This document shows positions 16,967 to 24,698 of a stretch of 41,724 nt of DNA, piece after piece; the stretch's first letter is position 1; each line of letters starts with the position of its first letter. Origin of the DNA: Kocuria rosea subsp. polaris (lineage in GTDB: Bacteria; Actinomycetota; Actinomycetes; Actinomycetales; Micrococcaceae); assembly GCA_023896275.1 (NCBI GenBank), contig MLDA01000027.1, positions 1-41,724 of the forward strand, written 5' to 3'. Under the pieces are notes generated by a model. That model ran no database searches. It had not been told where the DNA came from and worked only from the letters and a program-made list of their open reading frames with translations. The position numbers and the translations under genes are program-made.

Positions 16967-17551
16967 TCAGCCGGCGACGAGTCGCCCGACGCCGAACGCG
17001 GCGCAGGCCCAGAGAACGCTGGCGAAGGTTCCGAGGATGAACTGCTCCGCGGCGGCGTGCTGCTTCAGCTCGGTGAACCGACCGAGGCCCTTGACGGCGA
17101 GCACGATCGCAAGCCCCTCAGGCCAGCCAGCCCACAGGGCGGAGGCGATAGCCCCGCGCTCGAGCAGGCCGATCCAAAGGCCGCCGCGGAGCACCGCGCC
17201 GCCATCCTCCGGCTCACTCCCCCGGGCTGCAAGCGCCGGGGGCACCCCCACGGACAGCAACGCGCCGCCGTCGTGCTTGAACGAGGCCCACCGGAACATC
17301 GCCTCGGCGACCGGGCCGCCGCCCAGCGTCGCGGCCGCGACGGAGACGACAACGGCCAGGGCCAATGGCACCGAGGCCGCCGCCATGGCATTTCCGAGCA
17401 CCCCGACGCCGGCAGCAAGAGCCAGCAGGGCCGCGAGCGCAATGGCCAACGGCGTGCGACGCGTCTTCGCGCTGGGACGCCACGTGCGCAGCACGGTGAA
17501 CAGGGCCAGGCCGGCCACGAGAATCAGGATCGACCATGCCGCCCACATCAT
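16967..17551 (-). CDS. Membrane protein with DUF3307-like C-terminus, partner of SatD
   Basis: 194 residues. The start ATG at 17551 overlaps the satD-like stop by 4 bp (ATGA), so translation is probably coupled. About six hydrophobic segments are present (near 5-21, 34-53, 57-77, 120-140, 143-156 and 170-190). The C-terminal half holds a motif series: IGLLER (127-132), WPEGL (143-147), AVKGLGRF (152-159), EQFILGT (169-175), then Ser178. This matches my memory of the conserved end of DUF3307 proteins, which are also found next to SatD genes in other bacteria. The His/Asp motif normally seen at the DUF3307 N-terminus is not visible. Function is unknown. Confidence 0.72.
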   Translation of the reverse strand: MMWAAWSILILVAGLALFTVLRTWRPSAKTRRTPLAIALAALLALAAGVGVLGNAMAAASVPLALAVVVSVAAATLGGGPVAEAMFRWASFKHDGGALLSVGVPPALAARGSEPEDGGAVLRGGLWIGLLERGAIASALWAGWPEGLAIVLAVKGLGRFTELKQHAAAEQFILGTFASVLWACAAFGVGRLVAG

Positions 17552-18177
17552 GCGTTTGCTCCTTCGACTTCGGCACGCTGGTCCGCGCCAACGGTCGCCG
17601 CGTCCAGCCGCTCGAGGGCGACGACCGCAACCTCGGTCAGGCGCTGCGTCTCGTACCAGAGACCGGATGACAGGCGACTCGAGACCGCCTGCTGGCTGAT
17701 ACCCAACCGCGCGGCGACCTCCCGCTGCGTCAGCCCGGAAAGGAGCAGTTGCCCCGCCTCCTCGGAGGTCTCCGTGCGGCGGAGATTGACCGAAGCGATC
17801 ATCTGCAGCTCGGCCTCGAGCCGCTCGGCCCCGCTGCCCGCCCCCGTCACGGCCAGTCGGCCGCTCGAGGTCTTCGCCCGCTCGACGGCATCGCGCGCCC
17901 GTTCGAACGCCAGGCCACGCCCGGCGCGGGTCTGCGCCGGCAGCGGCTCCTCGGCGGCACCGACACCGATACCCACACTCCACTCCCCGGTTTTCACAAC
18001 CTCGAGCGCCAGGTGTACGGCGGACTCGGCGCTCAGCAATACGCCCTGCACCTCGTCGCCGGCAGTACGCTCGAAGGAGCGGTGCGTGGCATAGGCCGCA
18101 TCGATCTTCGCAATGAGGTCGCCCACCAGATCGGGGCTCGAGCGCGAGTGGCGCTGGTCTATCGTCAACACGAGCAT
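17548..18177 (-). CDS. SatD-family protein with C-terminal HTH
   Basis: 209 residues. The N-terminal part (about 1-112) shows LTIDQR (Asp7), AGDEVQG (Asp41, Glu42), VGIGVG (68-73) and a GLAFERARDA helix. The order and spacing recall the palm fold of class III cyclases and GGDEF enzymes. The C-terminal helix-turn-helix (149-170, LTQREVAARLGISQQAVSSRL) can bind DNA. The SatD name comes from the streptococcal sat operon (secretion and acid tolerance); the biochemical role is unknown. The start ATG is 6 nt behind a good promoter overlapped by two 18-bp repeats, so autoregulation is likely. It is coupled to the membrane protein downstream. Confidence 0.75.
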   Translation of the reverse strand: MLVLTIDQRHSRSSPDLVGDLIAKIDAAYATHRSFERTAGDEVQGVLLSAESAVHLALEVVKTGEWSVGIGVGAAEEPLPAQTRAGRGLAFERARDAVERAKTSSGRLAVTGAGSGAERLEAELQMIASVNLRRTETSEEAGQLLLSGLTQREVAARLGISQQAVSSRLSSGLWYETQRLTEVAVVALERLDAATVGADQRAEVEGANA

Positions 18178-18180
18178 AGG

Positions 18181-18226
18181 ACAAGACTAGGACCTTGTGC
18201 CCAGGCTGACAAGACCTAGACCTTGT
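18181..18226. promoter_or_regulatory. Promoter of the satD-like gene with two 18-bp operator repeats
   Basis: Minus-strand repeats ACAAGGTCCTAGTCTTGT (18198-18181) and ACAAGGTCTAGGTCTTGT (18226-18209) agree at 15 of 18 positions, have ACAAG/CTTGT inverted ends, and are 28 bp apart. The -35 TTGTCA (18212-18207) lies at the edge of one repeat. The -10 TAGTCT (18189-18184) lies inside the other, with a 17-bp spacer. The start codon is 6 nt after the -10, so the mRNA is leaderless. Binding to the repeats would block the promoter. Confidence 0.65.
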
Positions 18227-18263
18227 CAATCGTCGCCGCGTCGAATCATCCGCGGCGGATCCC

Positions 18264-18269
18264 TAGGAT
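18264..18269 (+). promoter_or_regulatory. -10 box of the DUF3054 gene
   Basis: TAGGAT ends 7 nt before the ATG at 18277 and no Shine-Dalgarno sequence is present, so a leaderless mRNA is inferred. The satD repeats lie about 40 bp upstream. Confidence 0.45.
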
Positions 18270-18276
18270 TGAGTGC

Positions 18277-18669
18277 ATGCGCACTTCTTGGATCATCGGC
18301 CTCAGCGCCGACGCCGCCCTGATCGTCGTGTTCGCGGTTCTCGGGCGCCAGAGCCACGAGCACGGCCTCACACTCGCCGGGATCGGCGGTACAGCCGCCC
18401 CGTTCCTCCTCGCGCTCCTCGCGATGGCGTCGATGACGCGCTATCCCGAGACGTACAACCGCTTCTGGCCGCAAGGCATCATGACGTGGCTCGGCGTCGT
18501 CGCCTTCGGGCTCGCGCTGCGGGTCATCTTCGGCGCCACCGCGGCCACGCCGTTCGTCGTCGTCACCGTCATCACGCTCGGCGTCTTCCTCCTGGGGCGG
18601 CGCGCCGTCACGCGCCTGATCTCTCGCAGGCGCGAAGGCGACGGCGAACCGTCGTCGCATAAGCTGTAG
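18277..18669 (+). CDS. DUF3054 membrane protein
   Basis: 130 residues from the ATG at 18277; an upstream TTG in frame would add 18 residues without support. Four membrane segments are visible (near 5-22, 30-52, 68-86 and 92-110). Family-like features are ADAALIVVFAVLGRQSHEHG at the first helix, the LWPQG-like FWPQGIMTWLG, LRVIFG, and FVVVTVITLGVFLLGRR. The family is common in Actinobacteria and has no assigned function. It is divergent from the satD-like gene. Confidence 0.82.
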   Translation: MRTSWIIGLSADAALIVVFAVLGRQSHEHGLTLAGIGGTAAPFLLALLAMASMTRYPETYNRFWPQGIMTWLGVVAFGLALRVIFGATAATPFVVVTVITLGVFLLGRRAVTRLISRRREGDGEPSSHKL

Positions 18670-18737
18670 CCAAAGAGACGAAGCGCGGTCCGGGCCGCGC
18701 TCCCCCACCGGTCCCTCATCGCCGAGGACCTTCGACA

Positions 18738-20051
18738 TCAGGAGTCACCATGGTCACCGCATTCGTCATGATTCAGGCGCAGACGGACAGCATTCCGGAA
18801 TGCGCACAGAAGCTCTCCGAGCTCGAGGGCATCAGCGAGGTGTACTCGGTCGCGGGCGACTGGGACCTCATCGCGATCGTGCGGATCAAACGCTATGAGG
18901 ACCTCGCCGAGGTCATCTCGAACCGCGTCAACAAGGTCGAAGGCGTTGTCGAGACCACCACGCACCTCGCCTTCCGCGCCTTCTCCCAGCACGACCTGGA
19001 CGCGGCGTTCTCGCTCGGCCTCGAATAGGTCTCCGAGCACCGCGCCACGGAATACGACGGCGGCCGCCCGCTCGAGTGCGCGCTCCAGCCGCGCATCCAG
19101 CGCGCCGGTCGCGTCCGTGTCGTAGGCGACGAGGCCCGCCGCCGCGTTGAGCACGACGGCGTCGCGGGCCGGGCCCCTCTCCCCCGCCAGGACGCCCCGG
19201 ACCACGCCGGCGTTGTAGGACGCATCACCGCCGCGCAACTGCTCGATTGTGACGCGAGCCAGCCCGAAGTCCGTCGGATCCACCGTGTGCTCGGAGATCT
19301 CTCCGTCGCGAACCTCCCAGACCCGGTTGGTAGCCGTCGTCGTCATCTCGTCGAGTCCGTCGTCCCCGCGGAACACCAGACCGCGACGCCCGCGGCTGGC
19401 TAGGGCGCCAGCCATGAGCGGGGCCATGCGAGCATCCGCGCAGCCGATGGCCGACGCTGTGGGATTGCCCGGGTTGGTCAGCGGGCCGAGGAAGTTGAAG
19501 ACCGTCGCCGTGCCCAGACCGCGCCGGGCCACGGCGGCGTAGCGCATCGAGGGGTGGAAGACCTGCGCAAAGCAGAAGACGATGCCCGCCGCGTCGATCA
19601 TCGCAGGTAGCGATTCGACGGCAGCCTCCAGGTTGACGCCGAGGGCCTCGAGCACGTCGGCCGACCCGGAGGACGAGGAGGCGGCGCGGTTCCCGTGTTT
19701 GACGATGCGCGCTCCAGCCCCGGCGCACACAAGCGCGGCCATCGTCGAGATGTTCACGGTGTTCTGTCGGTCACCTCCGGTGCCGACGATATCCAGCTTC
19801 TCGCCGGCGATCTCCAGCGGTCGGGCGGCGGCGACCATCGAGTCGACGAGGCCGGTCAGTTCGTCGACGGTTTCGCCCTTGGAGCGCAGGGCGACGAGGA
19901 AGCCGGCGATCTGCACGTCCGTGGCATTTCCGGACATGATCTCGCTCATCGCCCACGCCGCAGCGTCGCGCGGGAGGCTCTCCCCCGCGATGAGCGAGGA
20001 GAGGATCGTGGGCCAATTCTGGAACTCTGGGGTGGCGCTGAACGTTGACAC
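18738..20051 (-). CDS. trpD: Anthranilate phosphoribosyltransferase with abnormal C-terminal extension
   Basis: 437 residues where the family has about 340-350. Residues 1-341 are a normal Trp[10 protein letters not shown]-type loop [14 protein letters not shown] near 87-100, [15 protein letters not shown] near 118-132, and metal-binding [10 protein letters not shown]. The enzyme joins anthranilate and PRPP in tryptophan synthesis. The expected end coincides with the stop of the convergent lrp-like gene at 19028. No stop occurs there, and the frame continues for about 96 residues through the entire antisense strand of that gene to 18738. The GTG start has a -10 box (TAACCT) 6 nt upstream. The core call is firm; whether the extension is translated is open. 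Confidence 0.85.
   Translation of the reverse strand: MSTFSATPEFQNWPTILSSLIAGESLPRDAAAWAMSEIMSGNATDVQIAGFLVALRSKGETVDELTGLVDSMVAAARPLEIAGEKLDIVGTGGDRQNTVNISTMAALVCAGAGARIVKHGNRAASSSSGSADVLEALGVNLEAAVESLPAMIDAAGIVFCFAQVFHPSMRYAAVARRGLGTATVFNFLGPLTNPGNPTASAIGCADARMAPLMAGALASRGRRGLVFRGDDGLDEMTTTATNRVWEVRDGEISEHTVDPTDFGLARVTIEQLRGGDASYNAGVVRGVLAGERGPARDAVVLNAAAGLVAYDTDATGALDARLERALERAAAVVFRGAVLGDLFEAERERRVQVVLGEGAEGEVRGGLDNAFDLVDAVRDDLGEVLIAFDPHDRDEVPVARDRVHLADALELGELLCAFRNAVRLRLNHDECGDHGDS
18750..19028 (+). CDS. Stand-alone Lrp/AsnC ligand-binding (RAM) domain protein
   Basis: 92 residues, one RAM domain without a DNA-binding part. The pattern is [10 protein letters not shown]...[42 protein letters not shown]...[13 protein letters not shown], the usual alpha-beta sandwich with the GxxDL loop (GDWDL). 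Such proteins form oligomers that bind amino acids and may modulate full-length Lrp regulators. AGGAG lies just upstream of the ATG. The gene lies wholly within the antisense of the extended trpD frame. A neighbouring RAM protein is common beside trpD in Micrococcaceae. Confidence 0.88.
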   Translation: MVTAFVMIQAQTDSIPECAQKLSELEGISEVYSVAGDWDLIAIVRIKRYEDLAEVISNRVNKVEGVVETTTHLAFRAFSQHDLDAAFSLGLE

Positions 20052-20057
20052 GCCTAC

Positions 20058-20063
20058 AGGTTA
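20058..20063 (-). promoter_or_regulatory. -10 box of trpD
   Basis: TAACCT on the minus strand ends 6 nt before the GTG at 20051; leaderless transcript inferred. A near-palindrome CTACGAATTGTAG (20065-20077) lies immediately upstream and could be an operator. Confidence 0.4.
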
Positions 20064-20186
20064 TCTACGAATTGTAGAAAGCGCGGAATTGTTTCTCCCC
20101 CGTCATTCCGGGGCTCCCGGGCTCGTTCGGCACAAAATCGGGCCAGATCACGGTCTGTCCATTGGTGTAGAGGGCCCTCTCTTAGA

Positions 20187-20192
20187 CATAAT
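20187..20192 (+). promoter_or_regulatory. -10 box of ctaE
   Basis: CATAAT matches five of six consensus bases and ends 6 nt before the GTG at 20199. No Shine-Dalgarno sequence is seen, so a leaderless mRNA is inferred. TTGGTG (20162-20167) is a possible -35 at a wide 19-bp spacing. Confidence 0.45.
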
Positions 20193-20198
20193 GGGGCT

Positions 20199-20837
20199 GT
20201 GACAACTGCGACTCATGCCATTAATGCCCCGGTGCACGCTGCACCGAACCGTCCCAACATGGTGTCGGTGGGAACTGTCGTCTGGCTTGCCAGCGAGCTG
20301 ATGTTCTTCGCCGCGCTCTTCGCCATGTACTTCACACTCCGCGCGGCGTCGCCGGAGATGTGGGCGACGGAGACCGACAAGCTGAACGTCCCGTTTGCGC
20401 TGATCAACACGATCATCCTCGTTTCGAGTTCCTTCACCTGCCAGTTCGGCGTCTTCGCTGCTGAAAACCTTCAGCCGCGTCGGACCGGCGGACTCTGGAA
20501 CATGAAGAAGTGGGGCATGATCGAATGGTTCATCCTGACGTTCCTCCTTGGCGCGATCTTCGTTGCCGTTCAGGCGTACGAGTACACCGAACTCGTCCAC
20601 CACGGTGTTGCCTTGAACTCGAACGCGTACGGTTCCGCCTTCTACATGACGACGGGCTTCCACGGCCTGCACGTCACAGGCGGCCTCATCGCGTTCCTGT
20701 TGATCATCGGCCGCGCCTACATCGCCAAGAAGTTCGGCCACTTTGAGGCCACCTCCGCCATCGTCACGTCGTACTACTGGCACTTCGTTGACGTCGTGTG
20801 GATTGCCCTCTTTGCGATCATCTACTTCCTGAAGTAG
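20199..20837 (+). CDS. ctaE: Cytochrome c oxidase subunit III
   Basis: 212 residues, the short actinobacterial form with five membrane helices. Signature segments are [28 protein letters not shown], the [16 protein letters not shown] helix and the end [22 protein letters not shown]. It is part of the aa3 oxidase, stabilising subunit I and proton uptake. It starts the ctaE-qcrC-qcrA-qcrB run, while subunits I, II and IV lie about 5 kb away on the other strand. The leaderless start (GTG, -10 at 20187) means the qcr genes may share this promoter. qcrC begins about 70 bp downstream. Confidence 0.95.
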   Translation: MTTATHAINAPVHAAPNRPNMVSVGTVVWLASELMFFAALFAMYFTLRAASPEMWATETDKLNVPFALINTIILVSSSFTCQFGVFAAENLQPRRTGGLWNMKKWGMIEWFILTFLLGAIFVAVQAYEYTELVHHGVALNSNAYGSAFYMTTGFHGLHVTGGLIAFLLIIGRAYIAKKFGHFEATSAIVTSYYWHFVDVVWIALFAIIYFLK

Positions 20838-20906
20838 CCAGGCGCCGGCCGTCACTGGCCAACACCGCATCACCAACTTCCGAGATAACTAGTGAGGAAC
20901 CAGCAA

Positions 20907-21695
20907 GTGAAGGCACTTTCGCAAAAGCGCCGGCATCCGCTCGCCGCTGTAGCGCTGCTCCTAATGGGTCTGCTCGTCACAGGCGGCCTGTACGCAGCCG
21001 CGAGCAGCGTGAACGAAGCGCAGGCCGCCAGCGCCTATAGCGCCAGCGACGTCGAAGAGGGCGACAAGCTCTTCTTGGCGAACTGCGCGACCTGCCACGG
21101 CATGAACGCCGAAGGCACTGAAGCCGGGCCTTCCCTCATTGGTGTCGGAGCCGCTTCCGTTGATTTCCAGGTCGGCACGGGCCGTATGCCCATGCAGATG
21201 CAGGGACCGCAGGCTCAGGTGAAGCCGGTTCAGTTCGACGACGATCAGATCCGGCAGCTCTCCGCCTACGTCGCGTCCCTTGGCGCCGGCCCCGCAGTGC
21301 CGGAAGCCGAATACCTGGACACCACGCTCGGCAACTCCGGCAAGGGTGGCGAAATCTTCCGCGTGAACTGCGCGATGTGCCACAACGCCGCCGCTGCCGG
21401 TGGCGCACTGACGCGAGGCAAGTTTGCCCCGTCGCTGGAAGACGTCGACGAGAAGCACATCTACGAGGCCATGGTTATCGGCCCGCAGAACATGCCCGTC
21501 TTCAACGACTCCAACATCAGCCCGGAGGACAAGCGCGACGTGATCACCTTCCTCAAGGAGATCGAAGCGCAGGGCTCCCCCGGTGGAGCCAAGCTCGGCT
21601 CGCTCGGACCTGTCTCCGAAGGCCTCTTCGTCTGGACCGCCGGACTGGGCATCATCATCGCCTTCACCATCTGGCTGACCTCGCGTCCCTCTTGA
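20907..21695 (+). CDS. qcrC: Cytochrome bc1 di-haem c subunit QcrC
   Basis: 262 residues. The GTG at 20907 is chosen because GAGGA lies 8 nt upstream and the protein then begins MKALSQKRRHPLAAVALLL, as in relatives; GTG at 20892 would add five residues. An N-terminal signal/anchor near 10-30, two c-type haem sites (CATCHG and CAMCHN, each CxxCH) and a C-terminal membrane helix (VWTAGLGIIIAFTIWL) are present. Di-haem QcrC replaces soluble cytochrome c in Actinobacteria and passes electrons directly to the CuA centre of CtaC in the III-IV supercomplex. No separate cytochrome c gene lies here. Confidence 0.95.
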   Translation: MKALSQKRRHPLAAVALLLMGLLVTGGLYAAASSVNEAQAASAYSASDVEEGDKLFLANCATCHGMNAEGTEAGPSLIGVGAASVDFQVGTGRMPMQMQGPQAQVKPVQFDDDQIRQLSAYVASLGAGPAVPEAEYLDTTLGNSGKGGEIFRVNCAMCHNAAAAGGALTRGKFAPSLEDVDEKHIYEAMVIGPQNMPVFNDSNISPEDKRDVITFLKEIEAQGSPGGAKLGSLGPVSEGLFVWTAGLGIIIAFTIWLTSRPS

Positions 21696-21766
21696 GCCTT
21701 GTGCGGTGGGCTCAAGCACCGCATCACTACGTACCGAGAACACTTAGATAAAGGATGAGAGACAAC

Positions 21767-22810
21767 ATGGGCGACCATAGTCACGGCAGTCCGCAGGAGT
21801 CGGGCACCGTTGCTAAGGCTCAGGATGGCTCCTTGGACAAGATCCAGGATCCGGGCCTTCCGCCGCATCGGGCTCGATTGACCGATACGGATCCGCGGGC
21901 AGCTAAGCGCGCCGAGCGTCAGGTAGCGATTCTCTTCGCCATCTCGATGATCGGCACCGTGCTCTTCTTTGTCGGCTACTTCGCGGTGGGCCACCCCGAA
22001 TCGATTGCGGAAATCCGCCTCCAGAACATGCTGCTCGGCGTGGGCACCGCCTTCGCGATGCTCGGCATCGGTGTTGGCATCGTCCATTGGGCACGCACCT
22101 TGATGCCGGACCACGAGATCGCGGAGTCCCGTCACGAGGTCCGCACCGAGGAAGACCGCCAGGATGCCGAGGCGATCATCAACACGATCGTCGACGAGTC
22201 CGGAATCAACCGTCGTCCGCTGATCCGGAACACCCTCATCGGTGCACTGGCTCTAGCGCCGCTCCCGGGTGTCTTCATCCTGCGAGACCTGGACCTCACC
22301 AAGGAGAGCGCGGGCCAGATCGTTGACCGCCTGCGCCACACCATGTGGGACAAGGGCGTTCGTCTGACTCGCGATCCGTCCGGCACCCCGATCAAGGCGT
22401 CCGACGTCCAGATCGGTTCCGCCTTCCACGTCATTCCCGAGGGCCTGAGCGACACCGAGGATCCGCTGAACGAAAAGGCCAAGGCCGTCGTTCTCTTGAT
22501 GCGCCTTGATCCGGAGTCCCTCAGCGTCTCGCCGGAACGCGAGGACTGGCACTACAACGGCATCGTCGCGTACTCGAAGATCTGCACGCACGTCGGTTGC
22601 CCGGTCGCTCTCTACGAGCAGCACACGCACCACTTGCTGTGCCCGTGCCACCAGTCGACCTTCGATCTGACGCAGGAGTGCAAGGTCATCTTCGGTCCGG
22701 CCGCCCACGCCCTGCCGCAGCTGCCGATCACGGTCGACGACGAGGGCTTCCTCGTTGCCCAGAGCGACTTCCATGAACCTGTCGGACCCGGATACTGGGA
22801 GCGTGGCTAG
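21767..22810 (+). CDS. qcrA: Cytochrome bc1 Rieske iron-sulphur subunit QcrA
   Basis: 347 residues from the ATG at 21767 (AAAGGA upstream); the ATG at 21755 overlaps that site. Actinobacterial Rieske layout: cytoplasmic N-terminus, membrane segments near 50-70 and 80-100 and a third near 150-170, then the Rieske domain. Cluster motifs are CTHVGCP and CPCHQS, giving two Cys and two His for the 2Fe-2S centre plus the disulphide pair. In such three-helix proteins the last helix is inserted through Tat after an RR-like pair, here INRRPLIRN just before the third helix. It accepts electrons from menaquinol. Confidence 0.95.
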   Translation: MGDHSHGSPQESGTVAKAQDGSLDKIQDPGLPPHRARLTDTDPRAAKRAERQVAILFAISMIGTVLFFVGYFAVGHPESIAEIRLQNMLLGVGTAFAMLGIGVGIVHWARTLMPDHEIAESRHEVRTEEDRQDAEAIINTIVDESGINRRPLIRNTLIGALALAPLPGVFILRDLDLTKESAGQIVDRLRHTMWDKGVRLTRDPSGTPIKASDVQIGSAFHVIPEGLSDTEDPLNEKAKAVVLLMRLDPESLSVSPEREDWHYNGIVAYSKICTHVGCPVALYEQHTHHLLCPCHQSTFDLTQECKVIFGPAAHALPQLPITVDDEGFLVAQSDFHEPVGPGYWERG

Positions 22811-22815
22811 AACAT

Positions 22816-24483
22816 ATGAGCACTAACACCGTGTACCAGCCCAAGACCAAGACAGGCCGCATCGCGGACTTCGTGGATCAGCGTACGGGCGCCTCGGCGA
22901 TGGTCAAGGAGTTCGGTCGCAAGATCTTCCCGGACCACTGGTCGTTCATGTTCGGCGAGGTCGCCCTCTACACCTTCGTCATCCTGTTGATCTCGGGCAC
23001 GTTCCTGACGTTGTTCTTCGATCCCTCGATGGCGCACACGACCTACAACGGGTCGTACAACCCGCTCAAGGGCATCGGCATGTCCGTCGCGTATCACACG
23101 TCGTTGGATATCAGCTTCGACATCCGCGGCGGTCTGTTCATGCGCCAGGTGCACCACTGGTCGGCGCTGCTCTTCGTGGCCTCGGTTTCCGTGCACATGC
23201 TGCGCGTCTTCTTCACGGGTGCCTTCCGTAAGCCGCGCGAGCTGAACTGGGTCGTCGGCAGCACTCTCCTCGTGCTCGCCATGGCGGCCGGCTTCACCGG
23301 CTACTCCCTGCCGGACGACCTGCTCTCGGGCAACGGCCTGCGCATCATCGACGGCATCATCAAGGCGATTCCGGTCGTCGGCACGTACGTCTCTGCGTTC
23401 CTCTTCGGAGGCGAGTTCCCCGGTACGGCGGTCATTGCCCGCCTCTACATGCTGCACATCATGCTGGTTCCGGCACTCATCTTGCTGATGGTCGCCGTGC
23501 ACCTCTTCATGGTCGTCGTGCACAAGCACACGCAGTGGGCGGGCCCAGGCCGCACCGAGGACAACGTCGTCGGCTTCCCGGTCGGCCCCGTCTACGCCGC
23601 CAAGGCCGGTGGCTTCTTCTTCATCGTCTTCGGTGTTGTCGCCGCAATCTCGGCGTTCTTCACGATCAACCCGATCTGGAACTACGGCCCCTACGACCCG
23701 TCGCCCGTCTCCGCCGGCACCCAGCCTGACTGGTACATCGGCTGGGCCGACGGCGCGCTCCGGCTCATGCCGGGCCAGCTGTGGGACTTCAGCTTCGACT
23801 GGATCATCCCGTTCCCGTGGGGCGACAACCTGCTGGCCATGGGCGTGCTCGTCCCGGCCGTGGTCCTCGTCGCACTCCTCGGCGGCATGTTCGTCTGGCC
23901 GTGGATCGAACGTTGGGTCACCAAGGACGACCGCGAGCACCACCTGCTGGACCGTCCGCGCAACGCGCCGTTCCGCACCGCCGTCGGCGTCGCCGGCGTC
24001 ATCTTCTACTGCGTCCTGTGGGCGGCCGCTTCGTCCGACCTCATCGCAACGCACTTCGGGGTCGCGCTCAACGATGTCACCTACTGGCTTCGCGCGCTGT
24101 TCTTCCTGGGTCCGATCTTCGGCTTCATGGTCGCCCGCCGCATCGCCCTCGCGCTGCAGCGCAAGGACCGCGACATCGTGCTGCATGGTCGCGAAGCGGG
24201 CATCATCGAGATGTCACCGGAGGGCGCGTTCACGGAACGCCACGAACAGGTTGATGACTACAAGCTCTACAAGCTCATGACCTTCGAATCGCACGAAGTC
24301 CTGCCAGCCCAAGCTGATCGTGCTGGACACGTCACGCGCTCGGAGAAGCTGCGCGGGTCGATCTCCAAGTTCTTCTTCGAGGACCGCGTCGCCCCGGTCA
24401 CGAAGGCCGAACTCGAGGAGGCCCGCGCCCACCACAGCCACCACGCCGTGGAGGGCAAGGACGACAAGGAACTCGAGCAGTAA
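22816..24483 (+). CDS. qcrB: Cytochrome bc1 cytochrome b subunit QcrB
   Basis: 555 residues. Haem ligands are in MRQVHHWSALLFVASVSVHMLRVF and MLHIMLVPALILLMVAVHLFMVVVHK. The Qo-site loop reads PDWY (TQPDWYIGWADG), the usual actinobacterial form of PEWY. A long cytoplasmic tail after about residue 450 is charged and His-rich near the end (ARAHHSHHAVEGKDDKEL). It oxidises menaquinol and is the target site of Q203-type inhibitors in mycobacteria. The start lies 5 bp after the qcrA stop. A strong hairpin terminator follows at 24506. Confidence 0.96.
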   Translation: MSTNTVYQPKTKTGRIADFVDQRTGASAMVKEFGRKIFPDHWSFMFGEVALYTFVILLISGTFLTLFFDPSMAHTTYNGSYNPLKGIGMSVAYHTSLDISFDIRGGLFMRQVHHWSALLFVASVSVHMLRVFFTGAFRKPRELNWVVGSTLLVLAMAAGFTGYSLPDDLLSGNGLRIIDGIIKAIPVVGTYVSAFLFGGEFPGTAVIARLYMLHIMLVPALILLMVAVHLFMVVVHKHTQWAGPGRTEDNVVGFPVGPVYAAKAGGFFFIVFGVVAAISAFFTINPIWNYGPYDPSPVSAGTQPDWYIGWADGALRLMPGQLWDFSFDWIIPFPWGDNLLAMGVLVPAVVLVALLGGMFVWPWIERWVTKDDREHHLLDRPRNAPFRTAVGVAGVIFYCVLWAAASSDLIATHFGVALNDVTYWLRALFFLGPIFGFMVARRIALALQRKDRDIVLHGREAGIIEMSPEGAFTERHEQVDDYKLYKLMTFESHEVLPAQADRAGHVTRSEKLRGSISKFFFEDRVAPVTKAELEEARAHHSHHAVEGKDDKELEQ

Positions 24484-24505
24484 GTAGCTAACGAGTCCCC
24501 GTTCC

Positions 24506-24552
24506 AGAAGAGGGCCCCGGCACCGATTAATTCGGTGCCGGGGCCCTCTTCT
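24506..24552. terminator. Terminator after qcrB
   Basis: Perfect 21-bp stem: arms 24506-24526 (AGAAGAGGGCCC...) and 24532-24552, with a 5-nt TTAAT loop, 22 bp behind the qcrB stop. It ends in TCTTCT rather than a full T-run. It may also serve the convergent GntR gene, whose stop is at 24699. The rest of 24553-24698 shows nothing. Confidence 0.85.
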
Positions 24553-24698
24553 GCGTGCGGCACACTTCACCAACGCCCGCTCCCCCGGACCCTCTACGCC
24601 CGATTCGGCGCAGGGCCATGCCCTATCAGCCCCAGCGCGCAGGGAGTGGACGCAGCCAGCGTCCTCGAATTCGCCCTGTGGTCGCCCCTGAGCCGCTT

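Noticed and set aside
16847-18094. 415-codon plus frame opposite the membrane protein and satD genes
   Set aside because: The minus-strand genes have motifs, an ATGA overlap and a promoter; this frame has none of these.
18207-18236. PafBC-type damage promoter (TTGTCRGTG-N8-TANNNT) near satD
   Set aside because: TTGTCA is present, but the spacing to TANNNT is that of an ordinary sigma-70 promoter and the GTG part is missing.
22807-24186. 459-codon minus frame across qcrB
   Set aside because: Antisense shadow of a certain gene; its Asp/Glu/Arg/His-rich composition is what reverse-complemented membrane codons give.
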